This document shows positions 1-12,289 of a DNA stretch of 64,000 nt, one piece after another. Source of the stretch: Coturnix japonica (taxonomy: Eukaryota > Chordata > Aves > Galliformes > Phasianidae); NCBI RefSeq assembly GCF_001577835.2, contig NC_029516.1:72175221-72239220 (forward strand), read 5' to 3'. Position 1 is the stretch's first letter. Each line of letters starts with the position of its first letter. A program made the translations under genes and the position numbers. The notes beneath the pieces are model-generated. The model was not told the DNA's origin, ran no database searches, and was given only the letters and a program-made list of their open reading frames with translations.

Positions 1-3000
1 ATTCATGCAAAAGGCAGCCACTCTAACTCAGAGAGGCAAAGCAGGGACACCCATCACCACCCTAACAGACTGTGTGACTTCAACGGTACTGGGTCAGTGT
101 CCGCCTGCATACAAAGAACAGAATCCAGCAATGCTGTGTCTTTAGAAAGGGTCAGCTTATGTTATCTACCAATGACTTGCAGCAGTTCCTCTTGGCTGGG
201 AAGTTCCCACCACGCACCTCCAGCGCTGGAGTCAGCACAACCGCATGCCATGTTTCAAAAGCAAATATGGAAAGAATCCTCTTTCTGTTCTGGTGTGAGG
301 AGCTCTTGGAGCTCTGCAGATCTTTCTAAACACCAGCACATCACTTGATGGGGTCTGATGCTGGTATGTAACTTGGACCCCCTCTGCTAGAGCTCAAAAC
401 AGACAGTTTTAATTGGTGTTTGTGAAGGTTTAGCAAAGCAGTTAATTACATGGTTCTGATAGTGGGAGGCCCATTTAAAAAGGGCTCCAGCTAACAGGGT
501 AGTGCAGCACAATGCACATGAATGGGTGCCCTTCAAGTGTGCGGATGGGCAACCGCACAGTCCAGCCCTAAAAAATAATACATTCAAACATAATTTTATA
601 AATATTTATTTCAAATGACATTCAAGTGAATCGGTTCCTTAAAATGAACTACCACGAGAGAGATTAGGAAACTGGTATCAGTAATGAAGATGGCTTCTCT
701 GGTAAAGACTTTATCACTTCTCATATACGTTATGCTTTCATTTCATTGAGCTTACCCAAGCCTACGAGGATTTCAACCGTCAGGGAAGCTTCTGGTGGCT
801 GTCAGAATGATGGGTTAAAACTAGAGTGCAAATCCCAGAAGTCGTTCCTAATGAGCACACTGTGCACAGAGCCATGACGTTGAGAGAGCAGCTTCCAGAA
901 GTGTGCCTGCATTTCTGGAGGCCGCTCGGGTGCCCTACTGGCAAAACATCATAGCCAGAACCCAGCCAGAATCCAAGAAACACTCCCGCTTTCTGGGAGC
1001 TCTCAACCTCGCTCTGAAACTTACGGGTGGAACCCATTATCTGTGTCTAATTCAGTTATCACCTCCTTGAAAAACTTGAGAAATAGCTGGCAGAAAGGCT
1101 GAAAGTTTGCTGAATGAGTCACATCACTGTCACCATGAACACAGAACGACTCCAAAAAGGAATAGAAATACATGCTGGGTTTTGTTGGGTTCCCCACCCC
1201 CACCCTGCTTTGGTTTACAAGTTTCTCAAGCTTCGTCTCTACCCCAGCAGCCAACTCAAAGATGCAACAAAAATAAGGTGTTTTTTTACAGACGAACGTT
1301 CTGCACGTTCCCACATGAAGGTCACTTAAAGTAAAACAGATTGTGGAAGAAAAAGAATGATGTTGTGAAATTGCAAGAAAGGAGAGAGTAAACACCAGAT
1401 GCATTCGGCTTGGAAGAAAATAACGCATTCTGGCAGACTTCAGAACTCTTATTCTAATCCCTGCGACAACACAACAGAGAACAAAGTCCTTCTTTCCCTT
1501 TCTAGACAATACTTGAAAACTCACAGCCTTCTCTGGTACGTTCTAGAGTTCTGTTTGAGAATATCTGTATTTCAGGAATTAAAAAACAGATGGAAAGAAA
1601 AAGCCCAAATCCCCACAATCCTAAAGGGAGTAACTTTCAAAACCTCTTTAAGCCAAATTAAACTATTACAGACACTGTGGAAGCTAAAAACAATCGATCC
1701 AACCCAACCTGCACGCCATTTATGACAGCGGATGTAATGCGCAGAAGTTGATGTTCTAATTGGAGTTGTTAAGAGTTAGCGGTGAGTATTTTATGCCACG
1801 TTCAATAATCTGTGCATGTGATTTACCAGCTGTCATTCATACACTGCAATGAGTATGTTTCATGTGCTTACTGAGAGACACTTGGACACTGCAAGATCAC
1901 ATTCCCACCCTTTGGCTTTGGAGAAGTGCCTGTGACCTTTACTTTACCAGGTAAGATTCCTGCATGCACCAAAGTCATTAGGACCTTTCATAAAGAGCCC
2001 ACACAGTCCTTCCAGGCTCCTGTCTCTTGTTTGTAGAGTTCCCACTCCATCAGCACTCATTTCATGCAGTCTCAGGCAGAAAGTTGAATAACGGCAGATA
2101 AAAGCTTTTCCTGAAAAGACCTTTTCAGTCCATTAGTTTGATTCCAAATGGTTCTTCCCAGTTGACCTGTGACTTCCCTTCAAATATATCGCCTTCATCC
2201 CCAGCATTTCCAGATCAGAAACTGCCATGGTCCTGAGATCCCCTGCCCTCCAAAGCAGGTATGGGCATCCCAAAAACACACACAGATTTGGGGGATCAGC
2301 TATATAACAGCAGTCCTGAAAATGCATATGGAGAGCTGTGATAGCTCTCTTTGGGACAGAGATGAAACCTTCATCTGTGATATGGTTTACAGCAGAGCCA
2401 GAAACAAAAGGTTCCAGTCTTTCCAGTTTCTGATTTGTGCTTTTCTGACTACAGACAGCATGTGGGCATTTCATTTCTCTCCACCAACCACCACCTATCT
2501 CAAAGAGGCAGGACAGAGATGGGCAGGAACCACTGCCGCAAGCAAGACCCGAGGGATGAAGAGCTCAGCAGCCCAATTTCCCACCAGCTGGGAGGTGAGC
2601 GGATCGGTGCCCTTCCTGCTCCCCAGGGGCCATCCGTAAGCGTGGTATTCCTGCATCAGCAGCTGTCTAAACAGCACTTACAGGGGACAGCTCAGAAGAG
2701 AGTCAGTGACTCATCAGAACAAAAAAACTGCCTGGCTCCCCATCTCTTTGCTGGAAACGTTATAATGCTTAGCCAGTTATTTTGATAGCATTAATGCTTT
2801 TTAATTGGAGAAAACTCCCAGCTTCCAATCCCCTCTGGAAGCACGCTGCACCAAGGCCTGAGAACTGTCAGAGCTCAGAGAACACTCAAGAGACTGCTTG
2901 GCTCTGCGAGTCCTACAGGAAGATGCTCTCAAGAGTGGAGAGAGAAATATGGCCACCTCCACTTGAAGTGACGCAGCCTGAAAGACTGTGGGTTTATCAT

Positions 3001-4656
3001 CACAGATCTCCACCTTGATCAGAGAGGCTTATTCCTGCCTAATAAGCATGTGACACCTTGGGGTGAAGCAACACATCACCATCAGCAAGGATGCCATTCA
3101 ACATCACTGCCGCAGCTCCCTCGCCATGGCAGTTGGTGCTGCACATCACCAGCTCCTGCATCCAGGTGTCTGGTAAACGCTCCCTACCCTGCAGCATGCC
3201 AGCTTCTCATCTGCTGTTCTTCAAAGGCACCTATCCTGGGAGTGAACCCAAAGGACAGCCCGAATGAGCTGTGAGGCTCCAGCTTCCAGCCCACAGAGGC
3301 AAAAGGCCACGTAAGATCTTTTTGGCTCAGCCCAGCCTGAGCAAAAAACCTATCTATGAATTTGGAGGATAGCAGCGGCTGGTGCCCACAGGTGACAACA
3401 ACCCCTTGTGTCCCAGACAGCGGCTCATTTATCCTGACTTTCAGCTAGAAGACAAATAGCTCTTTCTACTTATTTCCCTGTCTCTCCAGCCAGCCTCCAA
3501 AACTGAAACAACCCATGTGAAAAAGGTCTCCTACATTATGGAGATCCCTGCTTCGAGTCACCGAGCCTGGTCAACCTAACCCCAAACTTGCATTTGTCCC
3601 ACAACCTCAACTTCTGTGCAAGTTAGTAGTAATTCCACGCTATATTTAATTCTCTGGCACTGCCATGAGTACTAGCTATTGTGGCTCATTCTTACTTCCC
3701 TTCAACATGAGAATTTTACTTTTGTTGTAGTTGTTTTTAATAAAGACTTCAGACAACTGATTGCTCGCAACCGACTGACCCAACACGATGCAAATAATAC
3801 ACACATACATCATGAGAAGAGCCTAGGAACAGTGACGCCTGCATCTTGATTATGAGTCTGCCTTGCCGACAGCATCACATCCGCCACTCCGAACACCAGG
3901 ATGCTACAAAACATCTGCAGAAACACCAACCAGGTTCAGACATGAAAGAGCATTTGGTCGCTGCAACGTTTCCAGCAGGAAATAACGGATACGTTATCAG
4001 GTGGAAAGCCAAATATTTGGCTTGCGCAGAGGTCCCCCAGCACTGAGCAAACACAACCTTTCAACTGGGGCTGGTTGGGAAGGCACACACCTGCCAGCTG
4101 GCCCTGAGCAGGGAGGCCAAACCGGTTAGGGGCAAGGTCTACCAAGTCAGCACATTTTCCACAGCCTCACGTTGCAACCAGTTTGTAGGAGAAATGGGTT
4201 AAGGAGAAGGCTCAGTGCGGATGGATGCAGAAAGCCCCCTAGAGTGGAAGCAAGGGCTGACCTCTGGATGCAGCAAGCTGGCCCAGAGCAGGCTGTGAAT
4301 TGTTACCATCAGGTGACGCACTGCCAGGTTCATTTCTTCTCGGTGAGTAAGAGCCTGGATCCACCTTTGCAATAAAACCAACGAGAGCGAGCAAGTCACT
4401 GTGGGCTTTTCTGATACTGCACAACTATAGGAGTGATTTCAGGCATCCTCGCTGAGGCAGGCTGACAGAAAGACAAGGTGAAGGCAGCACTTGCCATTTG
4501 TAGCTGTCACAGCTCTTCACACACCCACCAACAAAAGGAATGAAAAGTTCTCCAGGAAAAGCCTACCCAGGTTGGAGTGGGTGCAGTAAGCGTCGTTTAG
4601 TTCATTTTGCAGATGTGCTCCTCAAGGATGGGAAAGAGATAAAAGGAAATTAGCTC

Positions 4657-4757
4657 TGGGCAGCCTGGTCTGGTGGCTGGCGACCCTGCACATAGCAGGG
4701 GGGGGTGAAATGAGATGATCACTGCGGTCCGTTTCAACCCAGGCCATTCTATGGTTT
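4657..4757 (+). repeat. CR1 LINE 3' tail fragment
   Basis: About 100 bases with the end-of-CR1 signature: 'cagcctggtctggtggctgg', a 'gaccctgcacatagcaggggg' type segment, then 'ttcaacccaggccattctat' at the 3' end. The orientation is plus. The copy is diverged and 5'-truncated. Confidence 0.8.
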
Positions 4758-7380
4758 TAAGACACAAAATACAGATGAACTGAAGTCCTTGTGAGCTGGA
4801 AGTAAAGCACTGTCGATGAACCGCTGGCTACAGGACAGTGAGAACAAAGCTGCCATTGGTGAGGTAATAAAACGACACCTCATAACCGTGTAATTACACT
4901 GTGCAATTAGGTGCTGCAGGATGTCACAGCAAACAGCTCAGTAAGACTTAAATGAAGAACTATAACGATCTTACGAATGAAGACAAGTGAAATAATGTTC
5001 AGAACAAACAACCGCAAAAAAATAATAAAAGAAAAACCAACCCACCAACATATGGTCCTCGAGGGCCGACTTGCTACAAGTGGCCAATGAGACACTTCCC
5101 AGCAAGACAACGGTATCACACAGTTCACAAGATGTTAAGGTTTTCTTTGGCCTCCTCCGTTGTACACAACAATAACTGCTGCCAAATATTGGATTTTGGA
5201 ATAAAGAAAGCGTTTGCTTGCTCTTGTATGAAAACAGGACAGAATGGTGATCTTTTCCAGCACCAGCAGGAAACACAGTCCTGACTAGTTGGATCATTGT
5301 TATTTTGGTCCTACAGCTCCCATGCTTCTAAATCATACGGGAAAAAGGAGAGGAACTCCCATCTTGGACAGTGCAAGAGATTTACAAAGAAGAGCTGGCA
5401 GGATTTACTAAGCTAGACATATGTTTCTTAAAGACAACTTGCGCTGTCATATGAAAGCCCTTGAGAGTTTGAGCTTCAGACCCAAAATAAGCTTTGGATA
5501 CGTAACTCCACAAGTTTTAAGCTCCAATTCCACATGGCTACTGCAGACAGAAACAAAAGTTCACTTTAGAAATCATTTTTCTTCACTCTTTGTCATAAGA
5601 AATCGACTGCCAGGAGGTCAGAGGACTCGCCAGGTATCTGGGCACTTCTAGTGTGACAGTGATGTGGAGGTAGGTTCGTGTATGGCCAGCATGGAGACTG
5701 GCTAACACACAAATAAGGAACCCTTCCGCCTCAAGAACCCACCTTTTAATTCACAGCCTAACAAGTATACACTTTCTTCTCCCTTTCTCAACACATACAT
5801 GTGGACCAACAGCACAAGAACCCGACTGCAAGCCAGCAGCCCTTTGCTTCTCAGTCTCTCCTCTTCCACTGACTTGCAGGGAAGTTGTTTTACTGATTCA
5901 GGCCTCAACTTCCCTATCTCAGAAGGGATAAACAGTTGGACAAAGTATTTCTCCTCCTGGGGGTTCTCTGTATGTAGTAGTGAATATTTTTATGGTATTA
6001 TTCTAGCGCTTTAGATGAGCTTTTTTTAAAAACAAACAGAAGCAGCTTTCCTGCTGGTTTTGCTTCTCTGCCAACCTCTATGTTTAATTTAATGGAGACC
6101 AGCCACGATGACAAACCATGGGGAGTCACTAGGATTTTTCTATTTTGTCCTCACGCAGCTAAAAATAAGGCAGGCATCTGCTATCTGCAGCAGTGGGTTT
6201 GAAGGCATGGAGCACGAGAAGCACTTTGCAAAGTCGTCTCACATTTTTGCCCTAACAGCATTGAATGTAACTTCTACTCGTACCACGGACACACAGCTGT
6301 GCATCCCCACACCCCATCAAAACAGATCCAGCAGATTCTGTAGAGGGACTGACTTCTCCCTGTGTCTCTTGAGCCTTTCTCCAAGTCCTCGGATTGGAAT
6401 TCCAATCAGAAAGCATTGGTGCAATGACAGCTTCCACATCCCTGACACTGTGGAAAAGCAGAACTCTAAATGAGCTGTAATTTGCATATTGGGAGTGCTT
6501 AATCTGCATGAAAACACAAAACACACAAGAATACAATAACTACCCTCTATTTCCATCTTAAACAACAGGCAGAGGCAATATTTTATCCATTTCACATGGC
6601 CTGGTCATGCAATTTCTCCACTGAGCAGTAAAGATCTTGATTCCATTTCTATTACTCTGGTGGGCAGCACTCAGAACCTCATAAGTGCACATGCAGAGCA
6701 GGAAATGCAGTAGGATACATTAACCCTGGTATGATTAATTACACCAACATCAGTTTGGCGGTCTGAATTTGCATGAATGCTCTGCATTTATGGACCACAG
6801 AAGCCTAGTGATGATGCTGCTGCTTCAAACCAGCACATGTGGATGCTGCTGCACCATGTCAGCCCAGCTTTTCTAACTCGGTTGCACAATACTCACTTCC
6901 CACCAGAAGTCTTGTTTTCCGCTTGCAACACCTTCCGTCCAAGTCAGAAAAAAAAAAAGGTTGGAAATGACTCTCGAGTGAATATACCTCACGAAGAATG
7001 GCAGGAAATCTTCCAGGAGAGTTTGTGACAGCTCAAAAATGATTCATTCACACAGAGGCTTACCTCTAATTTTAGAACCATCAGCTGCTAAAAGCTCTGC
7101 CTCTTATCTAGTTGTGGTACTGAAGTTTCCATCACCACAAGAGACCTGATGTGGTGAGGTGAACAAAGAAGAGCAGAGTGCTAAGTTTGTGATACTGCTG
7201 ATAGACCAAACTCTGCAGGCAGGGAGCAGGGCATGATGGCAGCAGAGAAGGAACACTGAAAGAAGAGGAAGGATGATGACCATAACATTGTATCTTACTT
7301 ACAGTTTCTTGTGCTTAAGCCAGCAGAGCAGCACTGATGCTAAACTGTACCAGATCTCCAGCTGAATGGAAAAGAACAAG

Positions 7381-7530
7381 AATCATAGAATAGAATCATA
7401 GGATGGCCTGGGTCGAAAAGGACCACATTGATGATCTTGTTTCAATCCCCCTGCTATGTGCAGGGTCGCCAACCACCAGCCCAGGCTGCCCAGAGCCACA
7501 TCCAGCCTGGCCTTGAATTGGGCCTCAGAA
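7381..7530 (-). repeat. CR1 LINE 3' tail fragment, reverse orientation
   Basis: It begins with 'atcatagaatagaatcatag', the reverse complement of the CR1 terminal repeat. It continues through 'aaccaccagcccaggctgcc' and 'atccagcctggccttgaatt', the standard CR1 tail read backwards. The copy is 5'-truncated and moderately diverged. Confidence 0.85.
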
Positions 7531-9516
7531 GGAAAACGCACAGGGTAAGCTCTGCCCTACACACCCACCTTTAGCATCTGCAACCCTACTGCTGTGTGGA
7601 CTGCCTGACCACCTTCTGAACTGAATGCCCACAGAAACTGGATGGCACCTCACCAACCATTTCTAGCACACACGCTCTTGCTGTATTTTCAAACATCCTG
7701 ATTTGATGCCTGGGAAAGAAAAATGTTACTTCTGTGACATCCAGAATTCACAATGCAGATATTTTCAAAGAGCGACTTGCGTTCAGTACTGCCTGATACC
7801 AAATGCAGCTGAATGTTTTTCTTCCCCTCAAATACTACGTATGTAATTTAATTCCAGCTCTGTAAATTTCAGACCAAAAGGCAGGGACTGAAGCGAGCGC
7901 AGACAAAAAAGAAAGTGATTAGGCCTGTCTGGTATTGAATAATACATACAAGTATAACCATATTAGTGACGCACAATATTGCTAATACAGACAGGTCACC
8001 ATGATGAAAACAGCTTTATTTCCTTGGCTACCAGAGGATGCTGTTACTGTAAAAAGTATTCTTTTATTCAGGAAGGTGCTAAATTGTAGTTCTCAACAAG
8101 TTCTGAAAATCATTTGTTTTCTTACAAGCAGAATTGAAACATTCCCTACCAAAGAAGGAAGCTGAACCATCCATCATAACAGTCAGACTGACATGCAAAG
8201 TAAAAAAATGTAAGGAAAAAGAAATGGAAAATGCTTGCCTTTTTAGCATCATCAATGATCTGGATGGCTCAGGCTGAGATAGTATGGAGGCCTTTGTTAT
8301 AGGAGTGTGGATATTCAGACCTTCCTTAAACCACAGTACAAGTGCCTGAAGGTTGGCAGGTCTGCCAAGAGACAGCCAGGAATGAGCCTGTGCATAGGGG
8401 GAAGTACACAGGCACCGCTCCGTGGCCTTAAAATTAGGAGTGCACATCACAGTGTGACAGCTAACAGGCCAAGATATCACACGATCCCTCCAAACAAATA
8501 CGATCTGGATGGCATTCCCACGCTTCGTGCTGGTTTGAGCTGTGAAACAACAACCAGACAGCTGAGGACAGAAACAAAGAGTGGCTGCATCCACTCCTGA
8601 AGAAGTTCCTGTCTGAGAAAGGGGCGTGGGGAGGCTTCAGCACAGTTCCTAAAGGGACTGGCACTGCCCAGCCAATACTCCGGCATTGGTAGAGCTGGGT
8701 TTTTATCAGCAGAGCATCCAGCTAGAGGAGCTCGCTCTCTGGGAGAAGAAATAAGTGTCAGAAACAAAGCAGGCCAGCACCAGCAGTGTCAGGAGGTGAG
8801 TAAAGATACAGAGCAGATTAAATAGAAGGCTGCTGTCCCGCTCTGCTCTTAACACCCCGTGAAACAGCTGAGCCCTTTTGCTCCCATAGCTGGTCACCCA
8901 GTCTTTTCTGACTGCAAGCTGTTAGCAGACCTGGGCTGGCTACAGAGCGGATGCCTCACCTCTAAACGCTGTACAACTCACCACTCTAAGTACAGACATC
9001 TTCTTCCTTCCCTTACAGCCATTACAGACACCGGGGACGTGTTATTCCCCTCGAAAAGCACGCACGAGAGCGACCAGACTCTGCAAACAAAGCTGCCTGT
9101 GTGCCAGCCAGCATTCACACAGCCAAGAGACCCCAGCACACAGAGAGAGCCGCCCCTGCAGCGAGGCCTAACCCCGTGCTGCATCATGGAGCCTGCCGCG
9201 CTCCCTTCCCGGTACACAGAGCCAACCCCGGCCGTCAGGGCCCCGTCACACCGTGGCAGGGCCCGTCCCTTCGGCCCGGTGCGGACAGCCCGGAGCAGCC
9301 CCAGCCCCGGAGCCCCACGCAAACTTCCACGCGTTGGATCCCCATCCGTCGGCCGCCAAGAGCCCGGCTCCCCTAACACGCCCGGACACGCTGTGTGAGC
9401 CCGTCTAAAACGCGTTTTCAGAGCAAAGACGCGGAACACCCATAGCACCATAGTCCGGAGCCCCGCTGAGGGAGCCGGGCATCTCCGCGGTGCGGGTCGC
9501 ACGGAGCGGTACTCAC

Positions 9517-9930
9517 ACATCCACACGCCGCTCGGACATCGGCCGGCAGCGGGTTCCCTCCCGAGGGCAGCGCTGCCCCGGGCCGCCGGGTGGGACGGGG
9601 GCGGCGGAGCGGGCTCCTCCGCGGATCGCTCCTCCTGCCGCCGGGCGGACCCACCTGGCGGCCGCCGCTGCCCGGAGCCCCGCGGCGGGGCGGGGGCGGG
9701 CGGCCGCAGCCCCCCGGGAACGGGAGGAAAGGGAGGAGGACGGCACGAGCTCGGCAAACCCGGAGCGGCCCTGCGCAGCTGCCCGGGAGACGTGGCAGTG
9801 AGGGCTGATGCTCTCATCACACGGCGACAGGCGGCGGCGGCAGCAGCCACCGCGGCGGCCGGGGGAGCGGCCGGCCCAGGGAGGGCAGAGCCAGCGGGGC
9901 GGGGCGGCACAGCCTCGGCGCCATCTTAGT
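9517..9930 (-). other. Probable first exon of an unidentified minus-strand gene
   Basis: The right boundary is guessed from the YY1-type site near 9920. The left boundary is a strong donor: the exon ends ..GTGGATGT and the intron begins GTGAGTACC. A short frame just before the donor (MSERRVDV then the splice) is one possible coding start, but the exon may equally be 5' untranslated. An upstream ATG overlapping the YY1 site opens only a short frame. No downstream exon was found in the remaining 9.5 kb, so the gene cannot be named. Confidence 0.35.
9917..9927 (-). promoter_or_regulatory. YY1-type core promoter motif
   Basis: The plus strand reads ggcgccatctt, so the minus strand reads AAGATGGCGCC, close to the YY1 consensus AAGATGGCGGC. 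YY1 sites in this orientation are typical of the first tens of bases of TATA-less CpG-island transcripts. Confidence 0.5.
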
Positions 9931-10224
9931 GGTGGCAGGGGAGGAGGTGGAGGTTGGGAGAGCAGCGAAGGAGGGAAAAATAAGTTTAATTAGACGACAA
10001 AATCAAGTTTTAAGACGACAAAAATGAAGGGAATCTCTCAGCACCTTACACGTGCAGAGCAATGCCCAGGTGACCTCACGAGAACAAGGCAAAGGGCCAC
10101 CCCAGAGTGTGTGCGACCCAGTTGTTATCTGTGGGCAGGGCATTGCAGGAGTGCCCCTTGTCCTCAGGCCTTCCCTTACAGCCACTCGTCTACCTGCTGC
10201 AGCAGGCAGAGTTGGAATGGAGAA

Positions 10225-10462
10225 AGCTAGCTGGATGTTAGGGGGAAGTTCTTTACTAGGAGAGTGGTTAGGCCCTGGAACAGGCTGCACAGGGAGGTTG
10301 TGGATGCCCCGTCCTTGGAGGTGTTCAAGGCCAGGTTGGACGGGGCCCTGGGCAACCTAATCTAGTAAATGTGTATGTTTGGTGGCCCTGCCAGGCAGGG
10401 GGGTTGGAACTACATGATCCTTGAGGTCCCTTCCAACCCGGGTCATTCTGTGATTCTGTGAA
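10225..10462 (+). repeat. CR1 LINE 3' end, young-looking copy
   Basis: It starts near 'gctggatgttagggggaagt' and runs through 'gccccgtccttggaggtgtt' and 'ggttggaactacatgatcct' to the terminal repeat 'cattctgtgattctgtg'. It carries the coding end of the CR1 reverse-transcriptase ORF. It is 5'-truncated and almost identical in its last 140 bases to the copy at 11320-11463. Confidence 0.93.
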
Positions 10463-10616
10463 AGCTTTGCTGCTGTGTGAGCCATGCTTGGCCACAGCCT
10501 AAATATTGGTGTGTACCCACAGGTTCAGCTGCAAATCCAAAGGGCTCTCCTTGAAAGAAAGCTAAGTGCCCACCAGCTGGGCCCAGCTCACCTCCACAGC
10601 TGAGTGCTGTCACACG

Positions 10617-10880
10617 AACCATAGAATCATAGAACCATGAAGGTTGGAAAAGACCACTAAACATCATCTAGTCCAACCACCAGCCCATCAGCCATGCCCG
10701 CTAAATCACGTTCCTTAAAGAAAGAACAAAGGAAAAGAGTGAACCACATCGCTCAAAGCTGTTGAGTTTTGCAGTTTCCCCCCAGTGCCCCTTGCCCTGC
10801 TATTGGGCACCACTGCAAAGAGCCTGGCATCACCCATTTGATTCCCACATTTTAGATAGTTATAAACAGTGATAAGATCC
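10617..10880 (-). repeat. CR1 LINE fragment, reverse orientation, older
   Basis: It opens with the reversed terminal repeat 'ccatagaatcatagaaccat', followed by 'ttggaaaagaccactaaaca'. A second reversed CR1 block at about 10760-10880 contains 'gggcaccactgcaaagagcc' and 'gttataaacagtgataagat', which match the internal CR1 segment read backwards. The middle has decayed or been lost. Confidence 0.7.
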
Positions 10881-11319
10881 CAGGTCTCTCTGCCTTCCCT
10901 TGTATGGAAGATGTTCCATGCAGCATTTTGGCACTGTAGGGCAAGATTTGATGGGGACAGATTTCTTCTTGGCAGTGTCAGTTTAAGTTTGGATACATAC
11001 AGAAGGATCTTAGAGCTGCTGTTCATTTGGGTCCTTGCTCTCCTTGTGTTTGAAAGGAAGCTGTAACTCACACTGAGGTCCAAGGAATGGCTCAGGCAGA
11101 ATGTGAAAGAGGACATCATCCCTGTTATGTTTTGTGAAATCCCCTCTCATCAGATTTAACTGACCTTTGCATGGGACTTTTTCACAGTGTGCATCAGTGA
11201 GGAGCCCAAAGACAGAAACCCGTGCTTAAAAAGATCCTTCCTCTCTCATTAAATGTAAAGGGGCCTGCTTGCTAAGCGACTAGTATAAATACAACTCAAT
11301 GCTACAGGGACTCAATGCT

Positions 11320-11463
11320 ACAGGTGTTCAAGACCAGGTTGGACGGGGCCCTGGGCAACCTGATCTAGTAAAGGTGTATGTTTGGTGGCCCTGCCAGGCA
11401 GGGGGGTTGGAACTACATGATCCTTGAGGTCCCTTCCAACCCGGGTCATTCTGTGATTCTGTG
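11320..11463 (+). repeat. CR1 LINE 3' end, short young-looking copy
   Basis: About 140 bases starting at 'aggtgttcaagaccaggttg' and ending in 'cattctgtgattctgtga'. It is nearly identical to the end of the copy at 10225-10462. A short tandem duplication of 'gactcaatgctacagg' (about 11290-11322) lies at its 5' junction and may reflect the insertion. Confidence 0.93.
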
Positions 11464-11939
11464 ACTTCTATAAAATACATAGGACTATTCCACCACTTTC
11501 CTCACTGACCCATACAATCACAAGTGGTATAAAATCCAGACTTCATATACAGTCAGCCAGTCAAGCACAGGATTTAGCCTATCTGTTCCTCTGTTCCTAT
11601 TTTCTCCTAACTTTTATTTGCCTTCTGACACTTCAGGCATCGCCCTTTATTTTAATCTCTTTCTCACTTCTGCCATGGTTTGCCCCTGTTTTCTCCTGAC
11701 TCTTAGAAACCACTTGTCAACCACTCTCCCTCCTGTTTCAAATCCCTTTCCATTTTCACTGATTTAACTCCTTCTTTTTCCATGTTACGATGCAACCCTT
11801 TACCTTTTTACTCTGCTCCTTGTAAACTAGTGACAAAAATGAAGGCTGCTTTCACACATTCTGCAAAGGAGAAGGTCTGGTGTAGACTTGGTGCCTAAGG
11901 AAATGGTACTTCTACTCATTTTCTACCAGTGGAAGGACA

Positions 11940-12190
11940 TCAAGATGTTGGAGTGAGGAGATCCATGAAGATGATCAGAGGGCTGGAGCACCTTCCTATG
12001 GGGACAGACTGAGAGAGCTGGGGCTCTTCAGCATGGAGAAGGCTTTGAGAAGACCTTATAGCAGCCTTTTAGTACCTGAAAGTGCCTACAGGAAAGCTGG
12101 AGAGGGACTTTTATAAAGGCACGTAGTGACAGGAAAAAGGGAAGTGGCAATAAACGGGAAAAGGGTAGACTAGATATTAGTAAGAAACCA
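11940..12190 (+). repeat. CR1 LINE internal fragment
   Basis: It contains 'gagggctggagcaccttcct', 'atggggacagactgagagag' and 'ctggggctcttcagcatgga', the conserved segment upstream of the CR1 3' tail. It lacks the terminal repeat, so it is a truncated and older piece. Confidence 0.85.
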
Positions 12191-12194
12191 GCTC

Positions 12195-12262
12195 CTGGTG
12201 CCTCCTCCTCCTCAGGCTGAACAAATCCAGCTGCCTCGGCCCTTCTTCACAGGAGAGGTAAT
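12195..12262 (-). repeat. Short reversed CR1 fragment
   Basis: The reverse complement reads 'gctggatttgttcagcctga', the CR1 segment that normally reads GGCTGGATCTGTTCAGCCTGG. It lies head-on with the preceding plus-strand CR1 piece, just upstream of the B4GALT4 CpG island. Confidence 0.6.
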
Positions 12263-12289
12263 TCACTAAACTCCTTCCTTATAACATCT

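Larger units (their letters stand above)
1..9150. other. Non-coding left flank (probable intron or intergenic)
   Basis: I see no coding exon here. The open frames on either strand, the longest about 170 codons at 1021-1524 minus, have no recognisable family motif and no convincing pair of splice sites. Two CR1 tails, at 4657-4757 and 7381-7530, are the only repeats I recognise. If the CpG island at 9.2-9.95 kb starts a minus-strand gene, this stretch would be its first intron. That is inference. Confidence 0.5.
9180..9990 (-). promoter_or_regulatory. CpG island promoter of an unidentified minus-strand gene
   Basis: This is a very GC- and CpG-rich block between AT-richer flanks. A YY1-type site (AAGATGGCGCC read on the minus strand, 9917-9927) points leftward, in the orientation usual just downstream of a start site. 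A strong minus-strand splice donor lies at 9511-9516. Together they suggest transcription to the left. The long open frames in the island (for example 8978-9910 minus) are what high GC content produces by chance, so I do not call them genes. Confidence 0.6.

Noticed and set aside
1021-1524. Minus-strand open frame of 167 codons
   Set aside because: Low-complexity composition rich in Phe, Ser and Cys, no motif, no splice context; consistent with chance in AT-rich DNA.
8079-8594. Minus-strand open frame of 171 codons
   Set aside because: It shows no conserved motif and no believable exon boundaries; the plus-strand frame over the same bases is equally open.
8978-9910. Minus-strand open frame of 310 codons rich in Pro, Ala and Arg
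   Set aside because: It lies within a CpG island, where stops are rare by composition. It has no family motif, overlaps open frames on both strands, and is crossed by a strong splice donor.
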